A DNA stretch of 64,000 nucleotides, taken from NCBI RefSeq assembly GCF_040545335.1, contig NZ_JBEPLU010000001.1, positions 1,674,001-1,738,000 on the forward strand, given 5' to 3'. Below are positions 63,796-64,000 of the stretch, in pieces. This DNA is from Phenylobacterium koreense. Its GTDB lineage: Bacteria > Pseudomonadota > Alphaproteobacteria > Caulobacterales > Caulobacteraceae. Both the position numbers and the translations under genes were made by a program. How positions within the stretch are numbered: position 1 is the stretch's first letter; the number at the start of each line of letters is the position of its first letter. The notes under the pieces are model-generated. The model did not search any database. It was not told the DNA's origin and worked only from the letters and a program-made list of their open reading frames with translations.

Positions 63796-64000
63796 ATGAG
63801 CGAAGACACCCCCGCCCCGACCGACGAGACCCCGGTCGACGCCGCCGAAACCCCGGTCCTCGAGGAGGCCCAGGTCGAGGCGGTCGCCGAAGCCGACGAA
63901 GAGGAGGACGAAGGCCCGTCCGAAGTCGCCCAGGCCATCGCGGCCATGGGCCTGACTCGCATGTCGCTGCAGGAGCTGAAGGACAAGTCGCCGGCCGACC
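63796..64000 (+). CDS. rho: Transcription termination factor Rho, N-terminal part
   Basis: Only the first 68 codons are in the window. An acidic, Ala/Glu-rich N-terminal extension (residues 1-55) precedes the beginning of the Rho N-terminal domain (MGLTRMSLQELKDKSPAD). Rho is the hexameric RNA helicase that ends transcription. Gene order hemE-hemH-hemJ-rho next to the origin is the same as in Caulobacter and other alphaproteobacteria. The frame runs off the end of the window. Confidence 0.93.
   Translation, partial: MSEDTPAPTDETPVDAAETPVLEEAQVEAVAEADEEEDEGPSEVAQAIAAMGLTRMSLQELKDKSPAD

Overview
The window is high-GC, densely coded chromosomal DNA. It carries no rRNA, phage, insertion sequence or CRISPR array. 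Gene content points to an alphaproteobacterium of the Caulobacterales (Caulobacter/Phenylobacterium type). The evidence is a ChvI/ChvG - short HprK - EIIA - HPr cluster, a PseB/PseC pair (FlmA/FlmB in Caulobacter), a 'PEPxxWA' PEP-CTERM protein, and above all the gene order around hemE. The genus is an inference from gene content, not a measured match.

Layout. 1-7552: the end of hslU, a DUF2244 membrane protein, nth, a GcvA-type LysR gene, a 42-codon membrane peptide, an adenosine kinase and the histidine genes hisB-H-A-F-E. 7553-13050: a palindromic repeat, polA, a PEP-mutase-like gene, a small zinc-finger protein, an ABC ATPase and tRNA-Arg(CCG). 13051-24950: a GNAT gene, a PEP-CTERM protein, a DUF3445-VanZ pair, HAD-phhB, an SDR, pseB-pseC, rarD, a serine hydrolase, pdxY and ahcY. 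24948-34190: a CYTH-CHAD protein, bioB, a YadG/YadH-type exporter, a DUF937-OmpA protein, and the minus-strand regulatory block chvI-chvG-hprK-EIIA-HPr. 34388-50551: an unrecognised 572-residue protein, asd, an EF-hand protein, a thioesterase, a broken M16 peptidase, a D-2-hydroxyacid dehydrogenase, and leucine genes (leuB; leuC...leuD) on either side of the periplasmic glucan genes opgG-opgH. 50628-60493: a LysR gene, a small kinase, a GFA protein, rplS-trmD, tesB, a two-lobed retropepsin-like protein, LprI, and the minus-strand block ppsR-maf-aroE-coaE-dnaQ. 61008-64000: hemE-hemH-hemJ and the start of rho.

The most important region is 60494-61007. It is a 514-bp gene-free gap between divergent ppsR (the Rickettsia RP001 family) and hemE. 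In Caulobacter crescentus this same junction holds the chromosomal replication origin. Here it contains a perfect CtrA box (TTAA-N7-TTAAC), seven TTAAC half-sites, DnaA-box-like 9-mers and two GANTC sites, so I call it the probable chromosome origin.

Many genes are translationally coupled through 1-4-nt stop/start overlaps: the his block, ppsR-maf-aroE, hemE-hemH, hprK's neighbours, and leuC through leuD, which encloses three genes with no obvious role in leucine synthesis. Sites of decay or rearrangement are few; the clear one is the frameshifted, truncated M16 peptidase at 38463-39442. I found no convincing new multi-gene defence or biosynthetic system; most of the window is core metabolism and housekeeping.
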